From assembly GCF_020595095.1 (NCBI RefSeq), contig NZ_JAJDOP010000007.1, positions 62,001-126,000 on the forward strand: a stretch of 64,000 nucleotides of DNA. Direction: 5' to 3'. The notes beneath the pieces were generated by a model that did not search any database, was not told the origin of the DNA, and saw only the letters and a program-made list of their open reading frames with translations. Source of the stretch: Microvirga rosea (GTDB lineage: Bacteria > Pseudomonadota > Alphaproteobacteria > Rhizobiales > Beijerinckiaceae). The translations under genes were made by a program, and so were the position numbers. This document shows positions 7,615 to 16,624 of the stretch, piece by piece. The first letter of the stretch is position 1. Each line of letters begins with the position of its first letter.

Positions 7615-8800
7615 ACTGCCATTGGCTGAAGGCGCTGTTGAGCACCTGTGCTCCGGACGGCCCCTTCTCGAAGCTGAGAATGGCCCGTTGTCCCGATGCC
7701 ATTCGGACCGGCAGGTCGATCCAGTTCCGTCTGACGAACAGCTCGGTGTTCCGCTCGATATCGCTCGAGAGATTCGAAAGACCGATCAGGAAAAGGTTTT
7801 CGCGCACCGGCACGGGAAGGCCCGCGACCGGAGTTCCCCTGGCGGCCTCTTCGTCCTTGAACTGCAGCAGCCCCACATCACGGATGACCCGTCCGCTATC
7901 GCCGGCGCGGGTCGTGAAGGAAATTTCCACCGTGTGCGAGGCCGGCAACGTCGCGTCGAGGTTGCGGCGGAGCACCATCCGCATCGTCAACCCGGCATCC
8001 GGAATGTCCAGGTTGGCGGTCACGGCCCGCTGAAGCGGCTGCCCCTGCCCGGGATTGATATCTTCGAGGCGCCACGTGACGCGCCCGGTCTGCGCTTTGG
8101 GGCTGGACGGATTTGCCGGGTCCTCTTCGTAGAGGACCGCCCGCTGGGCGACGCCGATCTCCTGACGGGCCGGCTGCGGCGACGCCGGAGCCGGGGTGGA
8201 CGGCGCGCCCACACGGTCGTTGTTCTTGCTCGCATCGGGCTGGGGCTGCGGCGCCTGGGCGACAGGAACCTGAGGCGTAAGGTCTTCGGGCTTGTCTCGC
8301 CACAGGAAGGCAAACGCGGCGATCGCGGCGATCACCAATGCGAGCACCGCGCCGAGGATGACCGTCCGCCCTCGCTTGCCGCTTTGCATTCCCGGATGGG
8401 GGCGGCTTTCAACCCGAGGCCGCGCCGCCGCTGTGTCCTGCGCGACCGCGTCGGCTTCTCCCGGTGCCTCTTCGGGCTGGAAGGCCGCGGGTGCCGAAAG
8501 GGGTACGACCGATTGAGGCCCTGGTCGCCGCGGCGCTTCCTCCGACGCGGAAGAAGCCGCCGGGGGCTTTTCGGTGAAGTCGAAATCCTTGAACGAAAAG
8601 TCCGCCTCGACGCGAACGATCGCGTCGTCGAGGGACCGGCTTTCCTTTTGGATGTCCGGCTCCGACAGCGGAGGATCAAGCGAGCGCAGCTGAGCCACGA
8701 GAGCGGAGCGCGCGCGTTCATAAACAGCGCGCCGCATCTCGGGGGTCTGGTCGGATAAGCCTTCGATGGCTCGGGCAATCAGTGGGTAATAATCTGCCAT
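7613..8800 (-). CDS. Conserved hypothetical single-pass membrane protein
   Basis: I do not recognise a named function for this 395-residue protein. The N-terminal 70 residues (MADYYPLIARAIEGL...) are a helical domain of a kind common in Rhizobiales hypothetical proteins. A Pro/Ala/Glu-rich stretch follows, then one transmembrane segment around residues 150-168 (VILGAVLALVIAAIAAFAFLW). A second Pro/Ala-rich linker leads to a C-terminal beta-rich domain, about 225-395. The order predicts a cytoplasmic N-terminus and a periplasmic C-terminal domain. It is convergent with rpoH and 33 bp downstream of purA on the same strand. Confidence 0.75.
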   Translation of the reverse strand: MADYYPLIARAIEGLSDQTPEMRRAVYERARSALVAQLRSLDPPLSEPDIQKESRSLDDAIVRVEADFSFKDFDFTEKPPAASSASEEAPRRPGPQSVVPLSAPAAFQPEEAPGEADAVAQDTAAARPRVESRPHPGMQSGKRGRTVILGAVLALVIAAIAAFAFLWRDKPEDLTPQVPVAQAPQPQPDASKNNDRVGAPSTPAPASPQPARQEIGVAQRAVLYEEDPANPSSPKAQTGRVTWRLEDINPGQGQPLQRAVTANLDIPDAGLTMRMVLRRNLDATLPASHTVEISFTTRAGDSGRVIRDVGLLQFKDEEAARGTPVAGLPVPVRENLFLIGLSNLSSDIERNTELFVRRNWIDLPVRMASGQRAILSFEKGPSGAQVLNSAFSQWQ

Positions 8801-8833
8801 TTGCCCTCGGAATGGCGCGGAGCGGGCCCCGCG

Positions 8834-10126
8834 TCAACCCTCAAACGGGTTCTTCATGAGGATTGTATCGTCACGCTCTGGCGAGGTCGAGAGAACGGCC
8901 ACCGGCGCACCGATCAATTCCTCGATCCGGCGGACATACTTGATCGCCTGCGCCGGAAGATCGGCCCATGAGCGCGCGCCTGCCGTGGAGCCGCTCCAGC
9001 CTTCCATCTCTTCATAGATCGGCTCGACCCGCGCCTGCGCTCCTTGGCTCGCCGGGAAATAATCGATCGTTTCGCCATCGAGACGATAACCGACGCCGAC
9101 CTTGATCGTCTCGAAGCCATCGAGAATGTCGAGCTTGGTGAGCGCGATTCCATCGATTCCGGACGTTCTCACGGTCTGGCGGACCAGCGTCGCATCAAAC
9201 CAGCCGCAACGGCGCTTGCGCCCGGTGACGACGCCGAATTCCTTCCCCTTCTGTCCGATCAGCTCGCCGATCTCGTCGAACAGCTCGGTCGGGAAAGGAC
9301 CCTCGCCGACGCGGGTCGTGTAGGCCTTGGCGATGCCGAGCACGTAGCCAACCGCCCCAGGCCCGAGGCCGGAGCCGGTCGCCGCCTGCCCCGCGACCGT
9401 ATTGGAAGAGGTAACGAAAGGATATGTGCCGTGATCCACGTCGAGGAGAGAACCCTGGGCTCCCTCGAACAGGATGCGCTTGCCTGCCCGGCGCTCCTCA
9501 TCGAGGAGCCGCCAAACCGCATCCATATAGGGAAGCACCTTGTCGGCCACCGAGGCGAGCTCGTCATAGATCGCCTTTGGATCGAACTCGGGAAGACCGA
9601 AACCGCGACGCAGGGCATTATGATGGCTCAGGAGCCGGTCGATCTTTTCCGGGAGGGAGCCAAGATCGGCAAGATCCATCAGCCGGATGGCGCGGCGGCC
9701 GGCCTTGTCCTCGTAGGCTGGGCCGATGCCGCGCTTGGTGGTGCCGATTTTCGTGCCCGCGCCACCGCTTTCGCGAAGGGCATCGAGCTCGCGATGGATG
9801 GAGAGAATCAGCGTCGCGTTCTCGGCGATGCGCAGGTTCTCGCGGGTGATGGCCACCCCCTGCTCGGCGAGGCGCTCAACTTCGCCCGCGAGGGCATGGG
9901 GATCAAGCACGACACCGTTGCCGATCACCGACAACTTGTTGGGACGCACGACACCGGAAGGGAGGAGCGAGAGCTTGTAGACCTTGTCTCCGATCACGAG
10001 CGTGTGGCCGGCATTGTGGCCGCCCTGGAACCGCACGACCACGTCGGCCTGCTCGGAGAGCCAATCGACGATCTTGCCTTTGCCCTCGTCGCCCCACTGG
10101 GCGCCCACGACAACCACGTTCGCCAT
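8834..10126 (-). CDS. purA: Adenylosuccinate synthetase
   Basis: The 430-residue PurA joins IMP and aspartate using GTP to give adenylosuccinate, the first committed step to AMP. The N-terminus [23 protein letters not shown] holds the family signature (QWGDEGKGK). GGHNAGHT (residues 35-42), GIGPAYEDK and the [13 protein letters not shown] segment are also typical. Length matches the family. It is transcribed leftwards after the terminator at 10145-10174, so it probably has its own promoter in the 10127-10144 region or reads from within it. It may be cotranscribed with the hypothetical membrane protein gene. Confidence 0.97.
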   Translation of the reverse strand: MANVVVVGAQWGDEGKGKIVDWLSEQADVVVRFQGGHNAGHTLVIGDKVYKLSLLPSGVVRPNKLSVIGNGVVLDPHALAGEVERLAEQGVAITRENLRIAENATLILSIHRELDALRESGGAGTKIGTTKRGIGPAYEDKAGRRAIRLMDLADLGSLPEKIDRLLSHHNALRRGFGLPEFDPKAIYDELASVADKVLPYMDAVWRLLDEERRAGKRILFEGAQGSLLDVDHGTYPFVTSSNTVAGQAATGSGLGPGAVGYVLGIAKAYTTRVGEGPFPTELFDEIGELIGQKGKEFGVVTGRKRRCGWFDATLVRQTVRTSGIDGIALTKLDILDGFETIKVGVGYRLDGETIDYFPASQGAQARVEPIYEEMEGWSGSTAGARSWADLPAQAIKYVRRIEELIGAPVAVLSTSPERDDTILMKNPFEG

Positions 10127-10144
10127 CGCTTAATGCCTCACATG

Positions 10145-10174
10145 AAAAAACCCCGGCGCAAGGCCAGGGTTTGG
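10145..10174 (-). terminator. Intrinsic terminator downstream of the glutamine amidotransferase gene
   Basis: On the minus strand AACCCTGGC and GCCGGGGTT form a 9-bp stem (one G-U) around a short loop, followed by six T residues. It lies between the amidotransferase stop and the purA start and would isolate purA. Confidence 0.8.
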
Positions 10175-10262
10175 GGTGGAAAAACCTTGCAAACTCTCAT
10201 GGTGGATCGAGGCGGCGAGGTCAAGCCGGAATGCGCCGATGTCCTCTAAAGAGCGTGGGTTT

Positions 10263-11126
10263 TCAGGCTCGTCCGCGAGCGCTCTTCGTCCGCCGGACCT
10301 GATGCTCGACGAAATTGCGGATTTCCCGTGTCCTGCGCGTCGCGTCGAGGACCTCGCCATCGACACCGTGGCGCCATGCGAGGTCGGCGCGCTGCGGATT
10401 GGCGTGCAGTTCGTTCAAGTCCGCGATGTAGCTGGCCGCATCCTCCGCCGTACGGCAAAAACCCTCCGCCACGAGAATGTTCGTCCGGCGCGCCAGAATC
10501 ACCGCCAGCTCGCCCAAGCTGAACTCGGGGTGATACTGCACGCCCCAAAAGGTCCCGCCATTGACCGTGATCTCGGCGGCCTGAACGGCGGAGACCGCAT
10601 TGGAGGCCAGCACTGTGCAACCTTCAGGCTGCGCAGTGACCATATCGAGGTGAATGGCCGGTGCATCATAGACGGGAGGGCGCCCGCCGAGCATCGGATG
10701 AGCCTCGCCGATAGCGGTCCGCATCAACCGGCGGGCGAATCCGACTTCCCGTCCCGACGGGTTGGGGCGGACATCGCCGCCCGCCGCGACCGCCGCGACC
10801 TGCAAGCCCCAGCAGGATCCGAAGCTCGGCGTTCCCGAGGCATAGATGGATCGCATCAGATCGACCTGGCGCAGAATGTCGGGCGTCCGGTCGTAGATGT
10901 TGAGATGGGAGCCGGTGAGAACGACGCCGTCATAGGATTCGAGGCCGGAGGCATCAGGAAGGTTCGCCCCCTCGTCGGCCGGAAAGGCCAGATCGCAAAC
11001 CGCGTCCGCCTCGATTTCCTGCAACACGGCAGCATAGGACTCGGACGGCATGAGTCCATAGGCCTCACGGTGGGCCTGCCTTGCACTCTGCGTATTGCCC
11101 TCGACAACCAGAAATCTTAAGGCCAT
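10263..11126 (-). CDS. Class I glutamine amidotransferase-like protein (GMP synthase-type fold)
   Basis: This 287-residue protein has the class I glutaminase triad: nucleophile Cys105 in SFGSCWGLQ and His199/Glu201 in GVQYHPEF. This resembles free-standing GuaA-like amidotransferases of unknown acceptor. After the triad there is an extra C-terminal segment (about 205-287) with SARGRA at the end. ATG 11126 (MALRFLVVEGN) fits the fold's first strand and has GGAGG upstream; the frame is open further without family-like sequence. It is divergent from the DMT transporter gene. The substrate that receives ammonia is not inferable from neighbours. Confidence 0.87.
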   Translation of the reverse strand: MALRFLVVEGNTQSARQAHREAYGLMPSESYAAVLQEIEADAVCDLAFPADEGANLPDASGLESYDGVVLTGSHLNIYDRTPDILRQVDLMRSIYASGTPSFGSCWGLQVAAVAAGGDVRPNPSGREVGFARRLMRTAIGEAHPMLGGRPPVYDAPAIHLDMVTAQPEGCTVLASNAVSAVQAAEITVNGGTFWGVQYHPEFSLGELAVILARRTNILVAEGFCRTAEDAASYIADLNELHANPQRADLAWRHGVDGEVLDATRRTREIRNFVEHQVRRTKSARGRA

Positions 11127-11202
11127 GACCTTTGAAGCCTCCCTTTTGTGCCGGTTTACCCGAACGGCGCTCGGCGGCAAGCGCTAGGAGGTTCCAAGGC
11201 CC

Positions 11203-12108
11203 ATGAAAGTCCTTCGCTCCCTTTGGAAAGGATTCTTCGGGCAGGCCTATCTGCTGCTCGTGACCACCACCCTGTTCTGGGGCGGAAACGCCATTGCGGG
11301 CCGCCTCGCGGTCGGAGAAATCTCTCCCATGGTCCTCACCGCCCTGCGCTGGGTTCTGGTGGTGTCCGTCATGCTGCCCCTGCTCGGCCGAAAGCTGGTG
11401 GCCGAGCTGCCCCTGCTTCGCCGAAGCTGGCTCTTCATCGTTCTCATGGGGGCTTTCGGCTTCACGGCTTTCAATGCCCTGTTCTATGCCGCGGCTCATC
11501 ACACCAGCGCCGTTAATCTGACGATCTTCCAAGGCGCCATTCCGGTCCTGGTGCTGCTCGGGATGGTTCTGTTCTTCCGGGCTCCGGTTCTGCCTTTGCA
11601 GATCCTCGGCATGATCGTGACGGTGGTGGGCGTGATCATCGTCTCGGTGAAAGCGGATCTTGAGATCCTCAGAACGCTCGCGCTCAACATCGGCGATGTG
11701 TGGATGCTGATCGCCTGCATCTTCTATGCGGGCTACACCCTGGGCCTCAGATACCGGCCGCTGGTATCGGGATTGGTGTTCTTCACCGCACTCGCGGTCG
11801 TGGCCTTTCTGAGTTCACTGCCGCTCCTTGCGATGGAAATCGTCCATGGAACCGCGCAATGGCCGACCTTCAACGGATGGCTGGTGCTGATTTACGTCGC
11901 GTTCCTGCCATCGCTCCTGGCACAGGTTTTCTTTATCCGTGGCGTGGAGCTGATCGGACCTGCACGGGCCGGTCTTTTCGTGAACCTCGTGCCGGTCTTC
12001 GGCGCCCTGCTCGCCGTGCTGCTGCTGGGCGAGCCCTTCGCGTTCTATCACGCGCTCGGCTTGGTGCTCGTGCTTGGCGGCATCTGGCTTTCGGAACGAA
12101 AGGCCTGA
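11203..12108 (+). CDS. EamA/DMT-family transporter
   Basis: This 301-residue inner-membrane protein has about ten hydrophobic helices and two EamA repeats, the first starting near residue 15 (LLVTTTLFWGGNAIAGRLAVGEISP), the second near 165. The GGN-x-IAGR and P-[ML]-VLTALRW phrases in the first repeat are typical of drug/metabolite exporters. AGGAGG lies 11 nt before ATG 11203. The substrate is unknown; members export amino acids, nucleosides or drugs. It is divergent from the amidotransferase gene and convergent with serA. Confidence 0.9.
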   Translation: MKVLRSLWKGFFGQAYLLLVTTTLFWGGNAIAGRLAVGEISPMVLTALRWVLVVSVMLPLLGRKLVAELPLLRRSWLFIVLMGAFGFTAFNALFYAAAHHTSAVNLTIFQGAIPVLVLLGMVLFFRAPVLPLQILGMIVTVVGVIIVSVKADLEILRTLALNIGDVWMLIACIFYAGYTLGLRYRPLVSGLVFFTALAVVAFLSSLPLLAMEIVHGTAQWPTFNGWLVLIYVAFLPSLLAQVFFIRGVELIGPARAGLFVNLVPVFGALLAVLLLGEPFAFYHALGLVLVLGGIWLSERKA

Positions 12109-12116
12109 TGGCCGCT

Positions 12117-12148
12117 CTCCAGGGCGAACGGCGATGTCCGCCCTGGAG
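12117..12148. terminator. Hairpin between convergent DMT transporter and serA genes
   Basis: CTCCAGGGCG (12117-12126) pairs perfectly with CGCCCTGGAG (12139-12148) across a 12-nt loop. No T-run follows on either strand, so it may act as a weak or factor-assisted terminator for both genes. Confidence 0.5.
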
Positions 12149-12161
12149 CCATTGAGCGCGT

Positions 12162-13754
12162 TTAGAACCGCACGGACCGGGCGCGCTTCACCTGGGGGAT
12201 CTCCTCGATCCTGCGCAGGAGTTCGTCCGTGACCGGCTGATCGACCGAAACGAAGCAGATGGCATCGCCGCCAAGCTTGTCGCGGCCCAGAGCAAAGGTT
12301 GCGACGTTCACACCGGACTCGCCCAGCAACGTGCCGAAGCTGCCGATAAAGCCGGGCTTGTCGGCGTTGCGCACATAGATCATGTGCGGTGCGAACTCCG
12401 CATCGACCGCGATGTCGCGGATCTCGGTCACACGCGGCTTTCCGTCCTGGAACACCGTGCCGCCCGCATGGCGGGCCATGTCCTCCGCATCCACCACGAT
12501 GCGAATGAAGCTCTCGTAGTCACGGACGGCGCTCTCGCGCTTGACCTCTTCCACGGTAATGCCGCGCTCGCGCGCAACCACGGGCGCCGACACCATGTTG
12601 ATGTCCTGCAGGAAGGGACGTAGCACGCCGGCGACCGCAGCCGAGGTCAGCGCACGGGTATTCATCTCCGCCACATCGCCTTCATACTCGATGCGGATTC
12701 CCTTGATGGGAGCCTCGGTCAGCTGACCGAGGAAGGAGCCGAGCTTCTCCGCCAATGCCACGAACGGCTTGAGGCGCGGGGCCTCCTCCGCGGTGATCGA
12801 CGGGAAGTTCACCGCATTCTGGATGGCGCCCTGCAGCAGATAGTCGGACATCTGCTCGGCAACCTGCAGCGCGACATTTTCCTGCGCTTCCGTCGTGGCG
12901 GCGCCCAGATGCGGGGTGCAGACGACAGCGGGATGGCCGAACAGCGGATTGGCGGTCGCGGGCTCTTCCGTGAACACGTCGAAGGCTGCGCCGGCCACGT
13001 GGCCGGAATCGAGAGCCGCGCGCAGAGCCGCCTCATCCACGAGTCCGCCGCGGGCGCAGTTGATGATGCGGACACCCTTCTTGGTCTTGGCGATGTTCTC
13101 CGCCGAGAGGATGTTCCTGGTTTTCTCCGTCATGGGCACGTGCAGGGTGATCACGTCGGCCCGGCGCAGGAGATCCTCGAGCTCCACTTTCTCGACACCG
13201 AGTTCGAGCGCACGCTCCGGCGACAGGAAGGGGTCGTAGGCGATCACGCGCATGCGCAGGCCGATCCCGCGCTCTGCGACGATGGATCCGATATTGCCGC
13301 ATCCGATGACGCCGAGCACCTTGCCGGTGAGCTCGACGCCCATGAAACGGTTCTTTTCCCACTTGCCGGCCTGCGTCGAAGCATCGGCCTGCGGAATTTG
13401 GCGGGCCAGCGCGAACATCATCGCGATGGCATGCTCCGCGGTGGTGATCGAATTGCCGAAGGGCGTGTTCATGACGATGATGCCCTTCGCCGTCGCGGCG
13501 GGAATCTCGACATTGTCGACACCGATGCCGGCACGGCCGATCACCTTCAGGTTTTTCGCCTGTTCGAGGATCTTCGCCGTCACCTTGGTGGCGGACCGGA
13601 TGGCAAGACCGTCATAGTCGCCGATGATGGCGGCAAGCTTGTCCTTGTCCTTGCCGAGGTCCGGCTGGAAATCCACGTCGATGCCGCGATCCTTGAAGAT
13701 CTGCACGGCGGCGGGCGACAGGGCGTCGGAAATGAGTACGCGGGGTTTGGTCAT
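12162..13754 (-). CDS. serA: D-3-phosphoglycerate dehydrogenase
   Basis: The 530-residue long-form SerA oxidises 3-phosphoglycerate to 3-phosphohydroxypyruvate with NAD+, the first step of serine synthesis. The N-terminal catalytic domain has the NAD-binding GVIGCGNIGSIVAERG and the 2-hydroxyacid dehydrogenase signatures LHVPMTEKTRNILS and GGLVDEAAL; the catalytic His lies in PHLGAATTEAQENV. An intervening ASB domain and a C-terminal ACT domain (about 455-530) suit feedback control by serine. It lies downstream of serC on the same strand (116-bp gap), consistent with a serC-serA operon. Confidence 0.97.
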   Translation of the reverse strand: MTKPRVLISDALSPAAVQIFKDRGIDVDFQPDLGKDKDKLAAIIGDYDGLAIRSATKVTAKILEQAKNLKVIGRAGIGVDNVEIPAATAKGIIVMNTPFGNSITTAEHAIAMMFALARQIPQADASTQAGKWEKNRFMGVELTGKVLGVIGCGNIGSIVAERGIGLRMRVIAYDPFLSPERALELGVEKVELEDLLRRADVITLHVPMTEKTRNILSAENIAKTKKGVRIINCARGGLVDEAALRAALDSGHVAGAAFDVFTEEPATANPLFGHPAVVCTPHLGAATTEAQENVALQVAEQMSDYLLQGAIQNAVNFPSITAEEAPRLKPFVALAEKLGSFLGQLTEAPIKGIRIEYEGDVAEMNTRALTSAAVAGVLRPFLQDINMVSAPVVARERGITVEEVKRESAVRDYESFIRIVVDAEDMARHAGGTVFQDGKPRVTEIRDIAVDAEFAPHMIYVRNADKPGFIGSFGTLLGESGVNVATFALGRDKLGGDAICFVSVDQPVTDELLRRIEEIPQVKRARSVRF

Positions 13755-13870
13755 GGAATTGCACCGATCACGTCATCCCGGCTCAGGTCGCGCCGGCCAG
13801 GATCGTTAAGGAAAGAGAGCGTTGAAAAAGCTCCCGGATGTGGCCTTGCCGCATCTGGGGCACATCGGCA

Positions 13871-15043
13871 TCAGGCCGCTTTCGCGAGCTTTGCCTTTTC
13901 CTGCGCGAAGGCCCAGTCGAGCCAGGGCGTCAGAGCCTCGAGATCGGAGGCCTCGACCGTCGCACCGCACCAGATGCGAAGGCCGGGAGGCGCATCGCGA
14001 TAGGCACCGATGTCGAAGGCAACGCCTTCCTTGTCCAGGGTTGCGGCAATGCCTTTGGCGACCTGGGTCACAGCCTCGGCTCCCTTTGCGACGACATCCG
14101 CATCGGCGATCACGAGGCAGACGCTGGTATTGGAAGCGTTCGCCGGCTCCTTGGCCAGATTGGCGATCCAGGGTGTCCGTGCGGCCCAATCGTGAATGAC
14201 CTTGGCGTTGGCATCCGCCTTGGCCAGAAGCCCTTTCAGGCCCCCGATGCCCTGAGCCCATTCCAGCGCGTCGATATAATCCTCGACGCAGAGCATGGAC
14301 GGCGTGTTGATCGTCTCGCCCTCGAAGATCCCCTCGATGAGCTTGCCGCCTTTCGTCATGCGGAAAATCTTGGGCAGAGGCCAGGCCGGCTTGTACGTTT
14401 CCAGGCGCTCCACGGCGCGCGGCGACAGGATGAGCATGCCATGGGCAGCCTCGCCGCCGAGCACCTTCTGCCAGGAGAAGGTCACGACATCGAGCTTGGC
14501 GAAGTCGAGCTTCTGCGCGAAGGCGGCCGAGGTCGCATCGCAGATGGTCAGACCCTCGCGATCCGCCGCGATCCAGTCCGCATTCGGGACCCGCACGCCG
14601 GACGTGGTGCCGTTCCAGGTAAAAACCACGTCCCGGGTCTTGGTATCGACCTGGGTGAGATCGGGCAGCTCGCCGTAAGGCGCCGTGATGACCCGGGCGT
14701 CCGCGAGCTTGAGCTGCTTGACGACATCGGTGACCCAACCCTCGCCGAAGCTTTCCCAGGCCAGCATGTCCGCCGGGCGAGCGCCGAGCATCGACCAGAG
14801 AACCATTTCGACGGCGCCGGTATCGGACGCCGGCACGATGCCGATGCGGTAATCGGCCGGAACCTCGAGCACTTCGCGGGTCAGGTCGATGGCGCGCTTC
14901 AGCCGCGCCTTGCCGAGCTTCGCACGATGCGAGCGGCCAAGGCTCTCGGTCTTCAGGTTTTGGAGGGACCATCCGGGGCGCTTCGCGCAGGGGCCGGACG
15001 AGAAGAAAGGCGCGCGAGGACGCGCGGCAGGCAGATCTGTCAT
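13871..15043 (-). CDS. serC: Phosphoserine aminotransferase (alphaproteobacterial type)
   Basis: The 390-residue PLP enzyme converts 3-phosphohydroxypyruvate and glutamate to phosphoserine. The PLP lysine is Lys193 in [16 protein letters not shown], and the opening [14 protein letters not shown] is typical of the alphaproteobacterial SerC subfamily rather than the E. coli type. ATG 15043 has AAGGA 9 nt upstream. It heads a probable serC-serA operon and is preceded by a leader hairpin at 15069-15086. Its promoter region is shared with the divergent RND efflux genes. Confidence 0.96.
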   Translation of the reverse strand: MTDLPAARPRAPFFSSGPCAKRPGWSLQNLKTESLGRSHRAKLGKARLKRAIDLTREVLEVPADYRIGIVPASDTGAVEMVLWSMLGARPADMLAWESFGEGWVTDVVKQLKLADARVITAPYGELPDLTQVDTKTRDVVFTWNGTTSGVRVPNADWIAADREGLTICDATSAAFAQKLDFAKLDVVTFSWQKVLGGEAAHGMLILSPRAVERLETYKPAWPLPKIFRMTKGGKLIEGIFEGETINTPSMLCVEDYIDALEWAQGIGGLKGLLAKADANAKVIHDWAARTPWIANLAKEPANASNTSVCLVIADADVVAKGAEAVTQVAKGIAATLDKEGVAFDIGAYRDAPPGLRIWCGATVEASDLEALTPWLDWAFAQEKAKLAKAA

Positions 15044-15100
15044 GTCATTCCATCCTTACAGATGGGCGCCTCTCGTTGGGGAGAGGTGTCCCGCCGACCG
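15044..15100 (-). ncRNA. Candidate serC leader RNA element
   Basis: On the minus strand the 5' leader of serC holds the hairpin CCTCTC-CCCAAC-GAGAGG (15086-15069) followed by GCGCCCATCTG and the Shine-Dalgarno AAGGA. A conserved 'serC' leader motif is known upstream of serC-serA in alphaproteobacteria. Position and a compact C-rich-loop hairpin agree with that, but I cannot run a covariance model, so identity is tentative. Confidence 0.45.
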
Positions 15101-15161
15101 GTATGACGGAGAGGCCTTCAAAGGTCAAGGGCGAAGGTTCAGGACAGGAATGAAGTGCTAG

Positions 15162-15177
15162 ATTACGAAATCGTAAT
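15162..15177. promoter_or_regulatory. Palindromic operator-like site upstream of RND efflux genes
   Basis: ATTACGA-AA-TCGTAAT is a perfect 7-bp dyad with a 2-bp centre in the 223-bp region between serC and the divergent RND adaptor gene, 89 bp before its ATG. Its size and A/T content are typical of TetR-family operators. No regulator gene is adjacent, so one would have to act in trans. Confidence 0.5.
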
Positions 15178-15266
15178 ACAAAATGTCGTGTGGCCTAAGG
15201 TATGTTCACGGTGCTTGGCATATATTGTGCTAGGAACTCCGACATAAAAAGGTTCAAGGAGCGAGC

Positions 15267-16538
15267 ATGCGTGTGTCCCGTCAGCTCGCCGTCATCGCCG
15301 TGCTGGGGGCAGCAGGGTATGGCGGCTGGTATGCCTATCAAGGCGGCTATCTCGCGAAAGCACCGGTTATCGGGTCCTATTTTGCGAAAGCAGAGGAACC
15401 ATCGGCCCGGTCCGGACGTGGGGGACGCGGCGGCGCCTCCGGTCCACCCACCGTCGAGGTCAGCGAGGTCAAGACCGGCCGGATCGTGGATACCCGTGAA
15501 TCCGTGGGCACCGTTCGTGCCTATGAATCGATCACCGTGACCGCCAAAATAGCAGGCGTCATCACCGACATTGGTTTCGACGAGGGCCAAAAGGTCAAGG
15601 CGGGCGACATGCTCGTTCAGCTCGATGCCGCGGAACGCAAGGCCGAGATCGAGCAGGCCGTCGCCGAGGCCAACCGCGCCGTCGCTCTCAGGAATGAAGT
15701 TGCGATCAAGCTCGAGCGTGCGCAGGCCCTGAACCGGACGGGCGCCGGGACAGGCGCCCAGGTCGAGGATCTGACGGCCCAGGTCAAATCCCTTGAAGGA
15801 TCCATCGCTTCGGCCCAGGCACAACGGAAAGCCGCTGAAGCCCGCCTCGAGGATCTGACGATCCGCGCGCCGTTCGCGGGCCGTGTCGGCACCCGCTCCG
15901 TGTCGCTCGGGGCGTATATCTCCCCCGGCACCCGCATCACGTCTCTCGACGATCTGTCCCGCGTGCGCCTCGACTTCGCGGTTCCGGAGAACCTTTTGGG
16001 ACGTCTCAAGCCCGGCCAATCGGTGAACGCCATGTCTCCGGCCTACAGGAACCGGGTCTTCAAAGGCACGGTGTCCACCATCGATACCCGTGTCGAGCAG
16101 ACTACCCGCACGGTGCGCTTGACGGCCGAGTTCGACAATCCTGACGAGGCTCTCAAGCCCGGCATGTTCCTCTCCGTCGCCTTGGAGGTGACCACAAAGG
16201 ACGATGCGGTGATCGTTCCTGAGGAAGCCGTTGTGAGCGAGGGCCTGCGCCAGATCGTCTATCCGGTAAAGGGCAACAAGGTGGAGCGCCGGGTCGTCAC
16301 CATCGGCCAGCGACAGGGTGGCAACGTCGAGGTCGTCGAGGGTCTCAAAGCGGGCGAAACAATCGTCGTGCTGGGTGTCCAGCGCGTGCGGGCCGGCATC
16401 GAGGTGATCGCCCGTCCCCTGGGATCGGCGCCCCCTGCTCCCCAGCAGGCGCCGGCGGCCAACAGGGAGCAACCATCCCGAAGCTCACTCAACCTGCCGC
16501 CGGCAATCGGCAGCGCCGTCGCGGCGGAGCGGAACTAA
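15267..16538 (+). CDS. RND efflux periplasmic adaptor (membrane-fusion) subunit
   Basis: This 423-residue protein links an inner-membrane RND pump to an outer-membrane channel. A signal anchor (residues 5-20, LAVIAVLGAAGYGGWYAY) is followed by a Gly/Arg-rich linker near 45-60. The lipoyl half-motif (SVGTVRAYESITVTAKIAG) comes next, then an alpha-hairpin coiled coil (about 115-200) and the second lipoyl/beta-barrel part (LEDLTIRAPFAGRVG). The tail is Pro/Gln/Ala-rich. AAGGAG lies 5 nt before ATG. It is cotranscribed with the RND permease 86 bp downstream; no outer-membrane factor gene is present. Confidence 0.94.
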   Translation: MRVSRQLAVIAVLGAAGYGGWYAYQGGYLAKAPVIGSYFAKAEEPSARSGRGGRGGASGPPTVEVSEVKTGRIVDTRESVGTVRAYESITVTAKIAGVITDIGFDEGQKVKAGDMLVQLDAAERKAEIEQAVAEANRAVALRNEVAIKLERAQALNRTGAGTGAQVEDLTAQVKSLEGSIASAQAQRKAAEARLEDLTIRAPFAGRVGTRSVSLGAYISPGTRITSLDDLSRVRLDFAVPENLLGRLKPGQSVNAMSPAYRNRVFKGTVSTIDTRVEQTTRTVRLTAEFDNPDEALKPGMFLSVALEVTTKDDAVIVPEEAVVSEGLRQIVYPVKGNKVERRVVTIGQRQGGNVEVVEGLKAGETIVVLGVQRVRAGIEVIARPLGSAPPAPQQAPAANREQPSRSSLNLPPAIGSAVAAERN

Positions 16539-16545
16539 TTATGCC

Positions 16546-16576
16546 CCGCCCCTGCTCGATCATGAGACAGGGGCGG
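16546..16576 (+). repeat. Intercistronic hairpin between adaptor and RND pump genes
   Basis: CCGCCCCTG (16546-16554) pairs with CAGGGGCGG (16568-16576) across 13 nt. It occupies most of the 86-bp gap in the operon and has no T-run, so it could adjust differential mRNA stability rather than terminate. Confidence 0.55.
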
Positions 16577-16624
16577 CGGCTCCACGTTTGAGCGGCCCCG
16601 CCCCTCTTCGGACGATGTAAAAAC

